Position numbers and translations under genes: made by a program. Of a stretch of DNA of 64,000 nucleotides, positions 1 to 12,100 are shown piece after piece (position 1 is the stretch's first letter; the number at the start of each line of letters is the position of its first letter). This stretch comes from Nectonema munidae (lineage: Eukaryota; Nematomorpha; Nectonematoida; Nectonematidae). The notes below the pieces were generated by a model that saw only the letters and a program-made list of their open reading frames with translations, was not told the DNA's origin and did not search any database. The stretch covers positions 186,001-250,000 of the forward strand of contig JAUIRK010000889.1 in the NCBI GenBank assembly GCA_030549495.1, written 5' to 3'.

Positions 1-1639
1 TTTTTCAAATATACCGCAACACTGAAACCTGTTTCTACCAAGAATGTGGAAGGAAAGGCAGAAAATAAAATTTTGATTTCTTGCCAAAGGTTTGGGTATA
101 AAAATCGCCTCTCTATCCAGAATTTTTCATATGTTGACAGAGTGAACAAAGCTTTTGCTTCAATGTCATTTTGCAAGTCAATCATTTCTTCTTGAATTTT
201 GTAATTAATTTGTTCGACATCACACTTGAAAGGATCAAAACACCACTCAGGAACTTGAATAACAATTAAGTCTTTAAATCTTTGTTCCATTTCGGATTTT
301 AATAAATGTATGTGATACAAGTACACTTTTACAGCATCATTATCAATTTCCATTCCTTCTTTGGAAATAGAATTAAGATTAGGAAACTGATGAAAATCAC
401 GACGGCATAAACTTGAAGCAAATATCTCTAATTTTCTGATGAACCCACCAATAGTTCCTTTAGCCTTTATTAGATTTGAAGATTTTCCTTGAAGTTTGAG
501 ATTAACGTCATTCAATTTTCCAAAAATATCGGCCAGATAAGCAATATCGTTTTTAATTAAACTTATGTTGTCATATGTTTCCTTATCCTTATCTTTAAAA
601 AATCAAAAAATCTTTGGAGACAATTTCCTTTTGAGAGCCATCTCACTTCTGTGTGGATTAAAAGAGAGCTAAACTCTTCTTCATTATTCCTACAAAGATT
701 TTGAAAAATCCTATCCTTAAGTGAGCTTCTCTTTATTTTATTAACTGCTTTTATAACAATTTGTAAGGATTCAAAAAGGCTTGGTGACATCATTTTGCCA
801 ACAAGATGTTGTCTATGAATCACACAGTAAATTGTTAAAATTTCTTGACAAATTCTTTCTAAATGAGCTAAAAAACCTTTATATCGGCCAACCATTGACT
901 GTGCGCCGTCTGTTGCACACGCTAAAATATTTTTCAATGAAATGCCTTTTTCAAGAAAAAAGTTTTCTACAACTTTAAAAATTGTTGAGCCCTTTGTATC
1001 ACTAACGAAAGAGTTCGCAAATAAAAATTCCTCTGTAATTTCTGAATTGCAATTGATGAATCTCACATATGCAAGCAAAATCGACTGATTGCTGATCATT
1101 ATAGATTCATCTACCAGTAAAACAAATTCTTTAAACTTTAACTGGTCACCTAATGTAGTTTCTACATTTTTTGACATTTCATTAATTCTTGCCAATACTG
1201 TGTTGTTACTCAAAAGAACAAATGAAAGTAAATTGTTATCACCTGAACGAATCATTGTGCCAACCAATTCTTAGATACAATGTAGTATCAAATTTTCCCC
1301 AATATTATGGGGATTGCCTGTTTTTGCAATAAGTAGAGAAATTTTGTATGATGTCAAAAGTCCATTTTCAAGATTACTTGAATTTTTAAAATTATTAAAA
1401 TTCAAGCATTGTTTTTTATGTTTTTCTTTCAAGTTTTTGAAATACAGTTCATCTTTATTAACTTTGTCAGGATGATTTTTTTCCAAATGGTTACTTAATC
1501 AGGAAGGCTTCATCGCTTCATTAGAAAATGTTTTACCACAAATTAAACATAGAGGTAACTTATCATTACTGGGACATTGAGTGAAACCAAACTTTAAATA
1601 TTCTGAAGAATATTGACGAAGTTTTCTCTTTTCAGACAT
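1..1639 (-). pseudogene. hAT transposase, ZBED/SCAND3-like, decayed and cut by the window edge
   Basis: ATG at 1637-1639 opens a BED-type zinc finger (CLICGKTFSNEAMKPS, then HLEKNHP). A linker follows, then the RNase H-like core, with LLVDES (catalytic Asp region), ACATDGAQSM, CVIHRQHL (CxxH) and HTEVRWLSKGN. The C-terminal dimerisation part lies at 1-560 (IERRFLYPNLWQ). At least three lesions are visible: an in-frame TGA within the zinc finger near 1501, a stop after the linker at 1271-1273, and a frameshift near 595. It cannot make a full protein. Confidence 0.85.
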
Positions 1640-1756
1640 TCAAACTGTGAAACGTGAATTAAATTCTTAAATATCCAATTAAGCATTGTAAAATTATTTG
1701 GTAAGATTGAGTAATTTTAGAATATAAATATATATTTAAAATCTTTTTTGTTTCTC

Positions 1757-2166
1757 ATTTTGGGAATATTATGACTTATTGTATTTCAGAATATAAAATG
1801 CTTCCTGAGCAGTGACGATTCTGATTTTCAAAAGTGTATGGGCATCACAGAAGCCAACTTTTCAATTTATTAAACTCATAATTTTCTAAGAATTAACAAT
1901 CTCACTTGTTTCAATTATATTAATGCATTATTTTGATGTGCTTTTTTTTATTTAACTCAAATCATCATCGAAATTATTTGAGGACTTTCTTGAAACTATA
2001 TATTTTTTACACTTTATACTTATCATGTTTGATTGAATAAATTAGAAAAACAAAAATAATTATCGTAAAAATTTACTATTATCATTTATTTAATTTACAC
2101 ACTTGTACACATTTAAATAACTGTTTTTATATGCTCAAATACAATAAGTCATAATATTCCCAAAAT
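1757..2166. repeat. 410-bp inverted-repeat element (MITE-like)
   Basis: The 30-bp arms 1757-1786 and 2137-2166 are perfect reverse complements, starting ATTTTGGGAATATTATGACT. Weaker pairing extends another 10-15 bp outward. The interior is AT-rich and non-coding. No clear target duplication, so the family is unassigned. Confidence 0.65.
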
Positions 2167-3050
2167 GGAAAAAAGTTTTTTTGCTAACATAAAACGACAC
2201 TTCAAATATTTTTGATAGTTTTTTTACAAAATTTAGAGTTCAGAAAAAAGTAGAAAGGAAGGCAATGGTATTACCCTCTCTCTTAGAATCGACACTGCTC
2301 TTTGAGCTTTACCATGCTAATATAATATATTTACATCTTTATAAGTAAATGAATTGATCTGTTCAAAAAGGGTAATACAACATGATAGCACTTCTTTGAA
2401 GAAAATAAAATACAATATCAGTTACAGTAGAAAAACGGCATACTTGAACCCAAACAATTTTTAATGAAAAGCTGAACGAAAAATTAACTAGAAATTAGAG
2501 AAATTCTAATTAGAAAATTTTGCGGTAAAACCATATAAGAGATTTGTGAAATTAAAGTAGAAAGAGAGAAGGATAAATTTGCTTTCTAAATGGCATCAAA
2601 AAAGCAAGTTTCACTCGTCCTTCTCTGACGCCCATGGTGAGGTATTGCTGCCTCTTTGGAAGCTTAACTCGCAGTCAATCAAAACGCACCGTACAGCTTG
2701 GCACATAAGGTGATAAAGCAGGCTACCCTCCAAACACTGCCATGTATTTTTTCTTCATCATCTTAAGGGTTTTTATTTCAATAGAAAAAAATCACAAGCC
2801 TAGCTGCTATTTTGCAAACATCTTCACAAACAAAATACTCCTGTCGAATCCCTATACCCTTTATACATCTTTATACACAAAAGAGATTCAATTTTATCAT
2901 CACGCGTTAGTGTAGTGGATAAAAATATTCACAGCTTTGCTAAGTAAACTCTGTCTAAACCGGACTCTGAATATACCGGATTTTTGTCTTAAGTAGAATT
3001 TAAAAGGCTCGCCAAGACTGCCGCAAACTATAAAAGGTTGGGAATCACTG

Positions 3051-4292
3051 GACTAAAGAATAAATGATTCCATGCATATTCTTCTTTTGCGATCACATTT
3101 TTACATTTTATTACAAGGATATGCACAAATCGGTTCCTACCTGTTTATGCCAGATTCAACTGAGGAATATTGTAACATTATGGATTCGGTAGTAATTATA
3201 ACAATCTTTTCATTATTTATTATGTTTGACTAAAATGATTTCTTTAAAAAAGATCGCTATTTTAAAAAAAATATTAATTTTTTTTAAAAATTTTCGGTGT
3301 CATTAAATTAGCATGTCTTTTTTGGGGGCGGCCCTCTAGCAAAGGAGTCGCATCTTTTGAGAAGGAGTTTTAGTCGGAATAATTATTTCTACTTCGACTC
3401 CGATTTCATAAATAGTTACACATCCACATATGTTAGATTAAAAAATAAATTCTTGTACACACTTTTTAGTGTGCAACGTTGCAAAAACACAACATAAATA
3501 ATGTTGAGCTATTTAGTCCAATCCTTCTATTTTTGCAGCTCATGAGAAAAAGGCTGAAAAATTCAATAAAATTAAAGAATGAACTTTTTATTTTATCTTT
3601 AAAGTTAGTTTGTACGGGAGTTAAACTTTAGTTTATGATGAGTCGAAAGTTTTTAGGAAAGAAATTCTAAACCACATACCTTTGGAATTTTTTTTAGGTT
3701 AAATTCAATTTAGGAATCGTATTGTTTTGTCTTAGATAAAAAGTTAAGAACAATAAGTGAAGATCTTTTTGAAGACAATGCAAGAAAGAGAGTAAACTAC
3801 AAATACAAACCAATAGAACATTTGAATAACTTATGTTGGAGAAAATAGGTCAAACGCTTTGCTTGCAACACAACGGAGAAATGTCTAAAATTGAGGGAAT
3901 CTTTCATCGACTATCTAAAATTGACATTCACAAACGACCACGAAATAGGGAACATGTCATCACACTTTTTGGAGATTCATGATCTTTGAAAAAGAAAAGT
4001 TGATGCTGCGAAATCATACATTTTTAATGCCAACGTCGCAAAATTATATATAGGTGGAGTCATTATGTTAAAAAAAAATTTACATACATAAAGTTGAAGT
4101 CTCAAAAATTACAATTATGTAGTGTTGGTTTCGGAATCGCCAAATATACTTCCAACTTCATAACCCTGCCTCTAACACAATCCTAGTTCTTAATTTCTCC
4201 CTTTGTTTAAAAAAGTTGAGAACGACTGCTACAAAGAGGCTGCATTAGTTTACAAGAAAAAATGAAACTTGGAAAAATTTCACTTAGGTATG
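3051..4292. other. AT-rich intergenic sequence, nothing recognised
   Basis: No frame resembles a gene. There is a short GC-richer patch at 3325-3410 (GGGGGCGGCCCTCTAG and related repeats of GAGTC) and small palindromes at 3450-3480. I assign no function. Confidence 0.5.
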
Positions 4293-4300
4293 CTTTACTG

Positions 4301-4631
4301 CATTGCTTCTCAATCGGGGTCCATATGGACACTGGTGGTTTATGAAATATTTAGAGGGGTCCACAGACCAAAAAATAAAAATTAGGAGGCCTACCATGGG
4401 CAATTCCACTTCAGGAAGGTTATTAGTAAAAATGCAACTTTTACTGTAATTTGCAAAAATAATTTGCAATAATTTTGATTTAGTATAATTGTAAAAGAAA
4501 ATAATCTTTATGAAATGATTTAAAAATGGTTATTTTTAATGTGTCCCTGATTATTATTATTACTGAAAATAAGCTTTTCTCTTGTCGAATAGCAATGAAG
4601 CCCCAACAGTGAAAAAATTTAAGAATCACAG
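4301..4631. mobile_element. hAT MITE, old
   Basis: The left end, CATTGCTTCTCAATC, is a diverged CAGTGGTTCTCAACC terminus. The right end, TTTAAGAATCACAG, is its inverted partner. Flanking 8-mers CTTTACTG (4293-4300) and TTTTACTG (4632-4639) match 7 of 8. No coding capacity. Confidence 0.65.
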
Positions 4632-5129
4632 TTTTACTGTGCTATAAACAGTAAGACTTTTTAATACTTGATTTGCTTATAACGTTAGAGTCCAGTGCCC
4701 TCCTAACATTTTGAAAATTTTTGAAAAAAATAATAAAGATTTCGTTGTATACAAGATTGCCTATATATTTTGTTATAAAGAACATTCCAAAGATGTAAAA
4801 CTTTGAATGATAAATATTCTAATAAACTTAATATACAGAAATACAAACATATGTGTGTCTTTAACAGGGGGTTTAAAGTTCTTATAGTACCGCTTTGGAT
4901 AAGGATATCTTAATAAAAATGTTTTGTAATTTAAAAAATTCACGAAAAAATATCCTACAAAAATTAAAAAAAAATTCCTATAAAAAATATTTCAAAAAAT
5001 TTCTTTTCTACAATTTTTAAAAAAAAATGTTAAGTTTTTTTAATCTTTCCTATCTTCTAAAGATTCTTTAAATTAACATATACTCTAAAACAGGTTTTCA
5101 ATAGGGTGTGCAGTGTAGGGAATTCAGTA

Positions 5130-5622
5130 GAACATATAATAAGACTAGCTTGGAATAAATTTAAATCTTTACAGAGTTTTTTAGATCAGGTTGGTATATA
5201 GTGCTCAAAGTTGGGCATTGTAAGGAGTTGAGAAAAGTAGAGTAAATATAACAGAAATGAGAATGCTCGGAATGCTTTGTGCTTTTTGTTTATTAAAATG
5301 CAGAATAAGAAATTTATGTCAATAAATAATATTTTAGGTAAGCAGAGGCTAAGATGCTTTGGCCATATAAATAGGAGATCAAAAGGAGAGTTTGTGAAAA
5401 GGCTTATTATGAATTTAAAAAATTGGGTTAGGGTACGCGTTGACCCAAAATAACCTGGAAGAAGTAGTTGAGAAAGAATTAGGCGATGAGCAAAATAGGG
5501 AAATTTGTAAACGTAAAATTGAAGAAATATTTATTCATGGCTGTAAAACGCGCTATACCCTAGCTTGCTGGGAAAGTAGCTGTAAAACCAATGCTTATTA
5601 TTATTATTATAACTCTTCATGA
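5130..5622 (+). mobile_element. LINE 3' fragment (5'-truncated, decayed)
   Basis: Broken frames recall the C-terminal end of LINE reverse transcriptase proteins: an ITEMRMLGMLC segment, then KQRLRCFGHINRRS, then LEEVVEKELGDEQ. The copy ends in a short TTA run (5596-5611), like the simple-repeat tails of RTE/CR1-type LINEs. The upstream parts are missing and frames change at least twice. Confidence 0.65.
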
Positions 5623-5717
5623 AATCAAAGACAGTTTACATAAAACCTTTGCATTTCATTTGATATCTAGGAATATTATACAGTTTTTGCAATCAGAATT
5701 TAAAATGAAACAAACGA

Positions 5718-5875
5718 CATTTTATTAGTGATATTGCTAACTGATTTTGGAGTATAAACTCCTTTTTTACACAATTGTTTAGTGTTTTTTCTCCACAATT
5801 TTATCATTTATATATTTGCTTTGAAAAACGAGTTTATACTCCGAAACTAGTTAGCAATGTCACTAATAAAATATC
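5718..5875. repeat. Inverted repeat with ~46-bp arms
   Basis: Arms 5718-5762 and 5830-5875 are reverse complements with only a few mismatches (core GGAGTATAAACTC). The 67-bp spacer is AT-rich. It ends 55 bp before the first recognised CG9801-like exon. It could be a small MITE or a hairpin in the transcript. Confidence 0.7.
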
Positions 5876-5930
5876 AGGTTTTTTTCATTTTTTATATTTC
5901 TTATACATTTTTTCACCTTATGTTGCAAAG

Positions 5931-6176
5931 ATCATGGGGATGATGATGAGGACGCAGATGATTGCCTTGGTGTCGACGACAAAGAGGAGAAAGTTAGTGA
6001 GGAAGACAAGCGATACACAAACTTATCATTCATTGATAATGACGTTGCAACCTTTCTCCCCAAAACGACGAAAAGTCCTTCTCATCTTCACAAGCAAGTT
6101 CATGCAAAACATCAACAACTCCACTTTTCCCATTTTTCATCCTCCTTTAATCCAGATCAAGTAGATCCAGTCAATC
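5931..6176 (+). CDS. CG9801: CG9801-like gene, most 5' exon found
   Basis: The acceptor is TTGCAAAG and the donor C|GTAAAC. The open frame starts with an acidic stretch ([10 protein letters not shown]) and then becomes Ser/His rich. Entry is with two bases of a split codon, so at least one exon lies upstream. It is assigned by phase and position, because the N-terminus of this family is poorly conserved. This is the least certain exon of the gene. Confidence 0.5.
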
Positions 6177-9100
6177 GTAAACTACCTCCTTATTTTTATT
6201 GACACTTTGCCACAGAACTAAAAAAAAGTATTGGAAAAAAGAAAAAAATAAAATTGAAAAAAAAATTTATAATTCTAAATTTCATTTTTTTAAACAAAAT
6301 GATTTCTTTATCCATAGGAAAAAATTATGCATAATAGAAAGTAAAAAATTAAAAAAAAGAGTAAATTTTAATGAGTTTTTTTAGTCTTTAATTTTAGTAA
6401 GTTTTAGAAGCAAGGGTGCTCACGCTCTCTGATTGTTCACAATAGCATCTCAGGCGTGTGAGAAGTATCCATCTTGATTATAGGAGAGATTGTCATATGG
6501 TATGATTCGCAGTTGAGAGCAGTCAAAAACGCTAGATTAAATTTTCATTTTAGATTCGTGTTCAATTTTTGTTTACAAGCAAGTTGAAGAACAAGTTTGT
6601 GAAAAATTTTGTTAGTAGAAAATTAGTCATCTGTAACGATTTTTGAAGCACGTAGAATTTCTATTCTGTAAATTTCATGGGTTTTGTTTTTTTTTCTTAA
6701 AATTAGATGCTTCGTCAGATCCAATTGCTCCGGTTGAAAATGATACTCTTTGGAATTCAAAGAAAGACTTTGCTTATGGCCTGTCAACTTCTTTGTACGA
6801 ATGGAATCCACAAGCGAACCAATTTGCTGGTATGATATATAATTTATGGTAAAGGACTTTTAACTCAGATATATAGGTATAGCTAAATCTTTATTCATGA
6901 TATAATTTAGGAAGAAGATAGCGATATCAAATCAAAAGCCAATAACTTTTAATTAGACATCTGATTCTTTGTTTTTGTCAATTGTTTTAAAATTAATATA
7001 TTTCTAATAAAAATTAGAGAAATTTAAAAATGTCTCTTTCAAAAAGTGCTAATGAAATGTGAAAAAACTCTGCTCTTTTTAATTTTGAAAGTAGGATTCT
7101 GATTATTACTGAGGTGTGATAATGTGGTTGATGTAAACACTGTTTAAGTGTTATCATTAGGGCAAGGAAAAATTGACCCAAAAAAATGGAAAAAATTGAA
7201 CTCAAAGAAAAAATTGATTTTGACTTTTTAAAATTTCATTGAATTGAACAACTATGAACACTTTAAAGAAAGTATTGAAAATTATTTCAAAGAATCCATG
7301 ACTTTGTAATACAACTTATAATTAATGACATTTTCTGATTTAAAATTCGATCATTTTCTAGCAGTTTTTAGGTTTAGAAAAAGATCTTTCTACTTCTAAA
7401 GTCAAAACTTGACAATTTTGTAATTTGGGATAAGTACTGCCAGAAATTTGAGAGTTTTCCATATTCATGTTTTTATTGATTTCATTTTATTTGAATTCAT
7501 TTTCAAGATAACTTTTAACGTCACATTCGTCTTAAATGAAATAATGTTGAAACAAGTAAAGGCATCTTCGACTGAAAAAGTCTTTATGTTGACTTTTTCC
7601 GACTAAATCAATGAATCATGAATATTCTCTAATTATTGTTAGCAAGTTTTGACACATTTTCTTTTTTTAACAATTTCTTGATATTTGGCAATAAAATTCC
7701 ATCATCTTTATCATTAATTTCTTCACTGCTGGAAGATTTTAATGAAAATATTTTGCTGCTTACAACCAATTTGTCAATTTCGTTACAAATGGAACTGAAG
7801 TATTGCCTTGAAAAGAGAATGTCTATTTCTATTACTAATTTTGAATGATTTAATGCCGGTAATCTACAATTGTGCAGTATAACTTAACTTTTAAGGTAAA
7901 CTTGTGTAAAAGATGTGAAAAACATGCAATGATAAAAAAGTTTGGGAATAAAATTCCATAACTTCTGCAGCGGATATATCGTATATATCCGCGTTTGTCA
8001 ACATAAAAAATTGTCTTACAAAAAACTTCTTAATGTTTAACCTAAGTCAGGCAAACTTTACAGTAAAACCTTTTATTAGATGAAAAAAGCCCAACTACTG
8101 TGGAAGTGTTGATATAAAGAAGAAATCTTCTATGTATCGCTTATAACAATTTTAGGCACATTGAATCAAAAAGTGTTAAATATAAAAATTGACTTTATTG
8201 ACCTAAACTCGAAAAATTGACTTTGATTGACTTAAAAATTTGAAATTAGTTAAAAATTTTTTAGACTAAACAAGTAAAGATCTTCTTCAAAGAGTTTTTT
8301 CTAAACGGAAATAAAGGTTGACTTTATTGACTTTTACTCGCCCTGGTCATCACATTAGAAGTTTCACCTTCATTGTGTAGTATATTGTGAATAACAGATT
8401 GGGATGTAGCAGAATTGAGGTGTTTGTCCTCCTTGAAAATGCTAAACGAGTTTTTTATGTGATATAAACACAAGTTCAGGGTTATTTTGGATGTTTTACG
8501 TATTGCAATTTTCATTAAAAATTGATTATTATTACTTGCTGCAAATCGAAGTAAAATGAAAAATAGATAAAAAAAAACTTTGTTAATTCTTCTTTGGAAA
8601 AGTAAAATGCGAGCAAAAAGAATGACCTCATGAAATTTCGAGGCAAAAAGGCGTATTTTAATGTAAAGAGGCAAACTTCTCCATTTTTAATACGATCTTT
8701 GAATCATTAGGATTTTGGGTTTATTGGAGCACTTGCTATCTCGAACAGATCTGCAATGTTTAAAATACTACTAATAATAATAATCGCACATTGTTCCATG
8801 ATATTTATCCGTTCCTTATAACAAGCAGAGATCTTGATTCGATGCTTTGCACTAATTTCTTGATTCTCACTTTCGACATCCAAGAATAAAAGACAAGCAG
8901 GATACAACATTCGAAATTGATTGTTGATTACCTGTTTTCGCCATTTTTTCTAAAATTACTTAAAACGGAGGAGTTATAAGGTAGAGATGATAATATCACT
9001 ATTATCTTTGGCATCCACCATGATATTGTCATCTTCATCCATAGCTACGGTTGTTACAATCCCAACAGCTTCCTCAGAGATCGTCGATGGATCCTTACAG

Positions 9101-12100
9101 CCTACGAATTTGTCATTAATTGATGTATTAAGGAAAGGATTTAGACGAATAGAATTGCTCTAAAGAAGAAGTTTTTGTATGAAGTTTTATTTAAAAAAAG
9201 CTCATGCTTTTCTAACCATATGGGTATGTATATCAAATTCTTTGGGTGTATAGGGATTTGTGCTTTGAATGGAATGGTCTTCTAGAAAATACGTTTATCC
9301 ACAATCAATTTCAATAATAATCATATTGAACGTAATGCTTTTACACTTAGAAAGCTATTACACGCTATCTGACAAACGAGAAAAACTCTGAAAAATGAAT
9401 TTTCTTTTTCGAGACCCCGATTATTGATTAAAACTTTTTAAAATTAATATAAATCCTTGAATTACTCTAATTTTTTAGCACATTTAAAAAAGTTATAAAT
9501 ATCTATTATAATTGTTCAAAATCAATTTATGAAAATATGCCTTTAAATTCAACATTCACTCTATACTTTAATTAACTTTACTTTATTTTGATGGGAGGTA
9601 TAAATTAATACAAAAAGCACAATTTCTTTCAAATACGCTAAAGAAAAGGGTGTGAATCGATGGAAAAATGATCACATTGCATAACTTACTTGGTTTCTTA
9701 CCCTTTTTCAATTTTTCCTGATATTTATTCGAATAGACACATATGTAATCATAGGTATTTTTCTTTATCAATGAATTTATATAATTCATGCTTTAAGGAA
9801 ATCGATATCCAATATGCACGCGTGCGCACTTTTAAAATGAACATAAGCTCAATCCATAGTGCCTTAAATAATTCGATAATAACTCCATGGGTTATTATTT
9901 TTTTCTACCTTTTTTCAAATATATAGGAGAACCGGTAGCAGATGTGTTTGCGGTTTGCGCCAGAAAAAATAATGCAATTTTAGCGATTGCAGATGGCGTT
10001 AACTGGGGAGCGAGTTCCAGATTGGCAGCACGGTGTGCTGTGCGTGCAGCAATGGACTACCTCAATCTCTTCCTCTTTCCTCCCCTTGCACAAAGTAATG
10101 AGTGTTTGAACACTGAAGTAAGGATTTTTTGTATACCTTTTTTTACTTTTTTTATTTCTGATCCATGGTCCTTTGCTGTAACCTTAGCAGTGCGGGGCCA
10201 AAGAATAAAATTAGTTAATACCTTATGTGATTCTGTATAAGTTGAGTGCAAATTTTAAGAACAAGATTAAGTCGTCACAAGCTTTAAAAAGTAAATTGCA
10301 ATGAAAATCCTGCTAACATCAATTTTTAAAATCAAACGAAAATTTGTATATCTCATTTTTAATCAAGACAAAAATAAATTGATCTACAATTAATTATTAT
10401 TGATAGATTGGCATGAAGGTTCGTTGGATAAATATAAAAAATATTTTATTTAAAAAAATAGAGTGTTCAAATTTTTAAACGCAATATTTATATTTTTTTT
10501 TGTAAAAAATAGTGTTCGATGTATACGAATTTTGTTTTTACTTTGATTTTGTATACGTTTTGTTTTTCACGATATTCTTTCATGAAGTCTTAGTTAAAAC
10601 GATGATATATGGCAATCCTACTATAGTAGGTATTCTCAATCCTTTTGACCGTATCCTCATATACATATTAATGTATGCAATGATCTTAATTTTTAAGGAA
10701 ATCTTATATCGTTTGTTTTTAAGCTTTCATTTTATTATAGTAAGTTTATTGCAAAGTCTAAAGACGTTTAGTTTCTCTTTGCAAAGAAAAAACAGACTTT
10801 GGAAAGTTTAGAATTGATGAGGTCATGAGTAAGGTTGGTTAGATACTGGATTTCGATAACTCAAGGGCTTGCGTTCGATACAAGCTGCGCAATTGTGCCT
10901 TCTCGATTAAAACGCCCAACGGTAGCTTTACCCTTACAAATTTATTTACAAAAAATATAGTGTTCAAAATTTTTAAGCGCAAAATTTATTATATTTTTTT
11001 TTTTTATAAAAAATAGTGTTCGATGTGTAAGATTTGGGCTATTTTTTGAGACAAAAAATTAGAAACGAGATTTTTGGATTTTTTAAAATTAATATCATTT
11101 ATTTTGTACAAAAAAACGCTTTGCTTATATAAAAACAATAATATAAACTATGATAACATTTTTAAATGAAATAAAGCTATAGTTGATAACAAAGTTATTC
11201 TAGAGCAGTGGTTCTTAACCTGGGGGTCGTGACCCCCTTAGGGGTAATTTTAAATTCTTAGAGGGGTAATGAAAACCGGATTAAAAATTGTTTTTATTAG
11301 TCGTTTTGTGATAATGATAAAAGGTACATTCAAGCATTTTTTCTCTACGCAAAAACAGGATGTAAATTTCTTATAATAAATGTATTAGTAATTAGTCAGT
11401 ATTTTTCTAATCCCCCATATGTAGTCGCCAAAACACATTTTTGTCATCTTACATTGCTTCTTTTCTTCATGCTTTTGCTCTATATAATTTTCCTAACTCA
11501 TATCACATACGGCTGTAATTTCTCTTTCCATTTTGACTTTATCAAATTACATCAATCATAAATAATTGTTTTATCATTGTTATTTAATATTAGTTGAAAT
11601 GAAATCATATTGCACATGCATACAACAATGATAATAATAAAAGAAAAGAGTATACTTTGAAGTTTTTTGATAACTTTGCTACGTAGTATTTTTAAGCGTT
11701 TGATTGTTGCAATAATTTCACTTATATTTTTCTCAGTTTTAATGTCTGCTAAAAAACGCACATATAATGAAGCTTTTCTCAAATTTGATTTTACAAGTAT
11801 TATTCAAAACTCAATTGTTAAACCCCAATGTGTTATTTGTAGTAAAGTTTTAAGCCATGAAAGTATGAAGCCAAGTAAATTGAAGCAACACTTCGAAACT
11901 GTTCATACCCAACACGCTGGTAAAAGTTTAAATTATTTAAAACAAAAAGAAACATCTTTAAGAGCAAGCCGGATAGATTCAACTGGGCACTTGGCTGTGC
12001 AAAGTAAAGCCGCTCTAAAAGCAACTTTTAAAATTGCATTGAACATTGCAAAAGCTAAGAAACCTCATACTCTATTGGTGAGGAATTGATAAAACCTTGT

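Larger units (their letters stand above)
1..3050 (-). mobile_element. hAT transposon, right part, left end outside the window
   Basis: It carries a decayed transposase on the minus strand (1-1639) and ends at 3050 with GGTTGGGAATCACTG, the reverse of the hAT terminus CAGTGATTCCCAACC. The flanking 8-mer at 3051-3058 (GACTAAAG) should recur at the unseen left end. About 1.4 kb of leader separates the transposase from the terminus and includes an inverted-repeat insert (1757-2166). Confidence 0.6.

Noticed and set aside
2903-2990. Possible tRNA gene (GCGTTAGTGTAGTGGATAAA looks like an A box)
   Set aside because: No B box GGTTCRANNCC at the right distance and no acceptor stem pairing. At most a decayed tRNA-like fragment.
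8324-8910. Two minus-strand frames that could be a small gene
   Set aside because: No recognisable motif, no splice logic joining them, and a transposon end overlaps the first.
10512-10811. 99-codon hydrophobic frame in a CG9801-like intron
   Set aside because: Composition follows the AT-rich background, no domain is recognisable, and it lies between the repeat copies.
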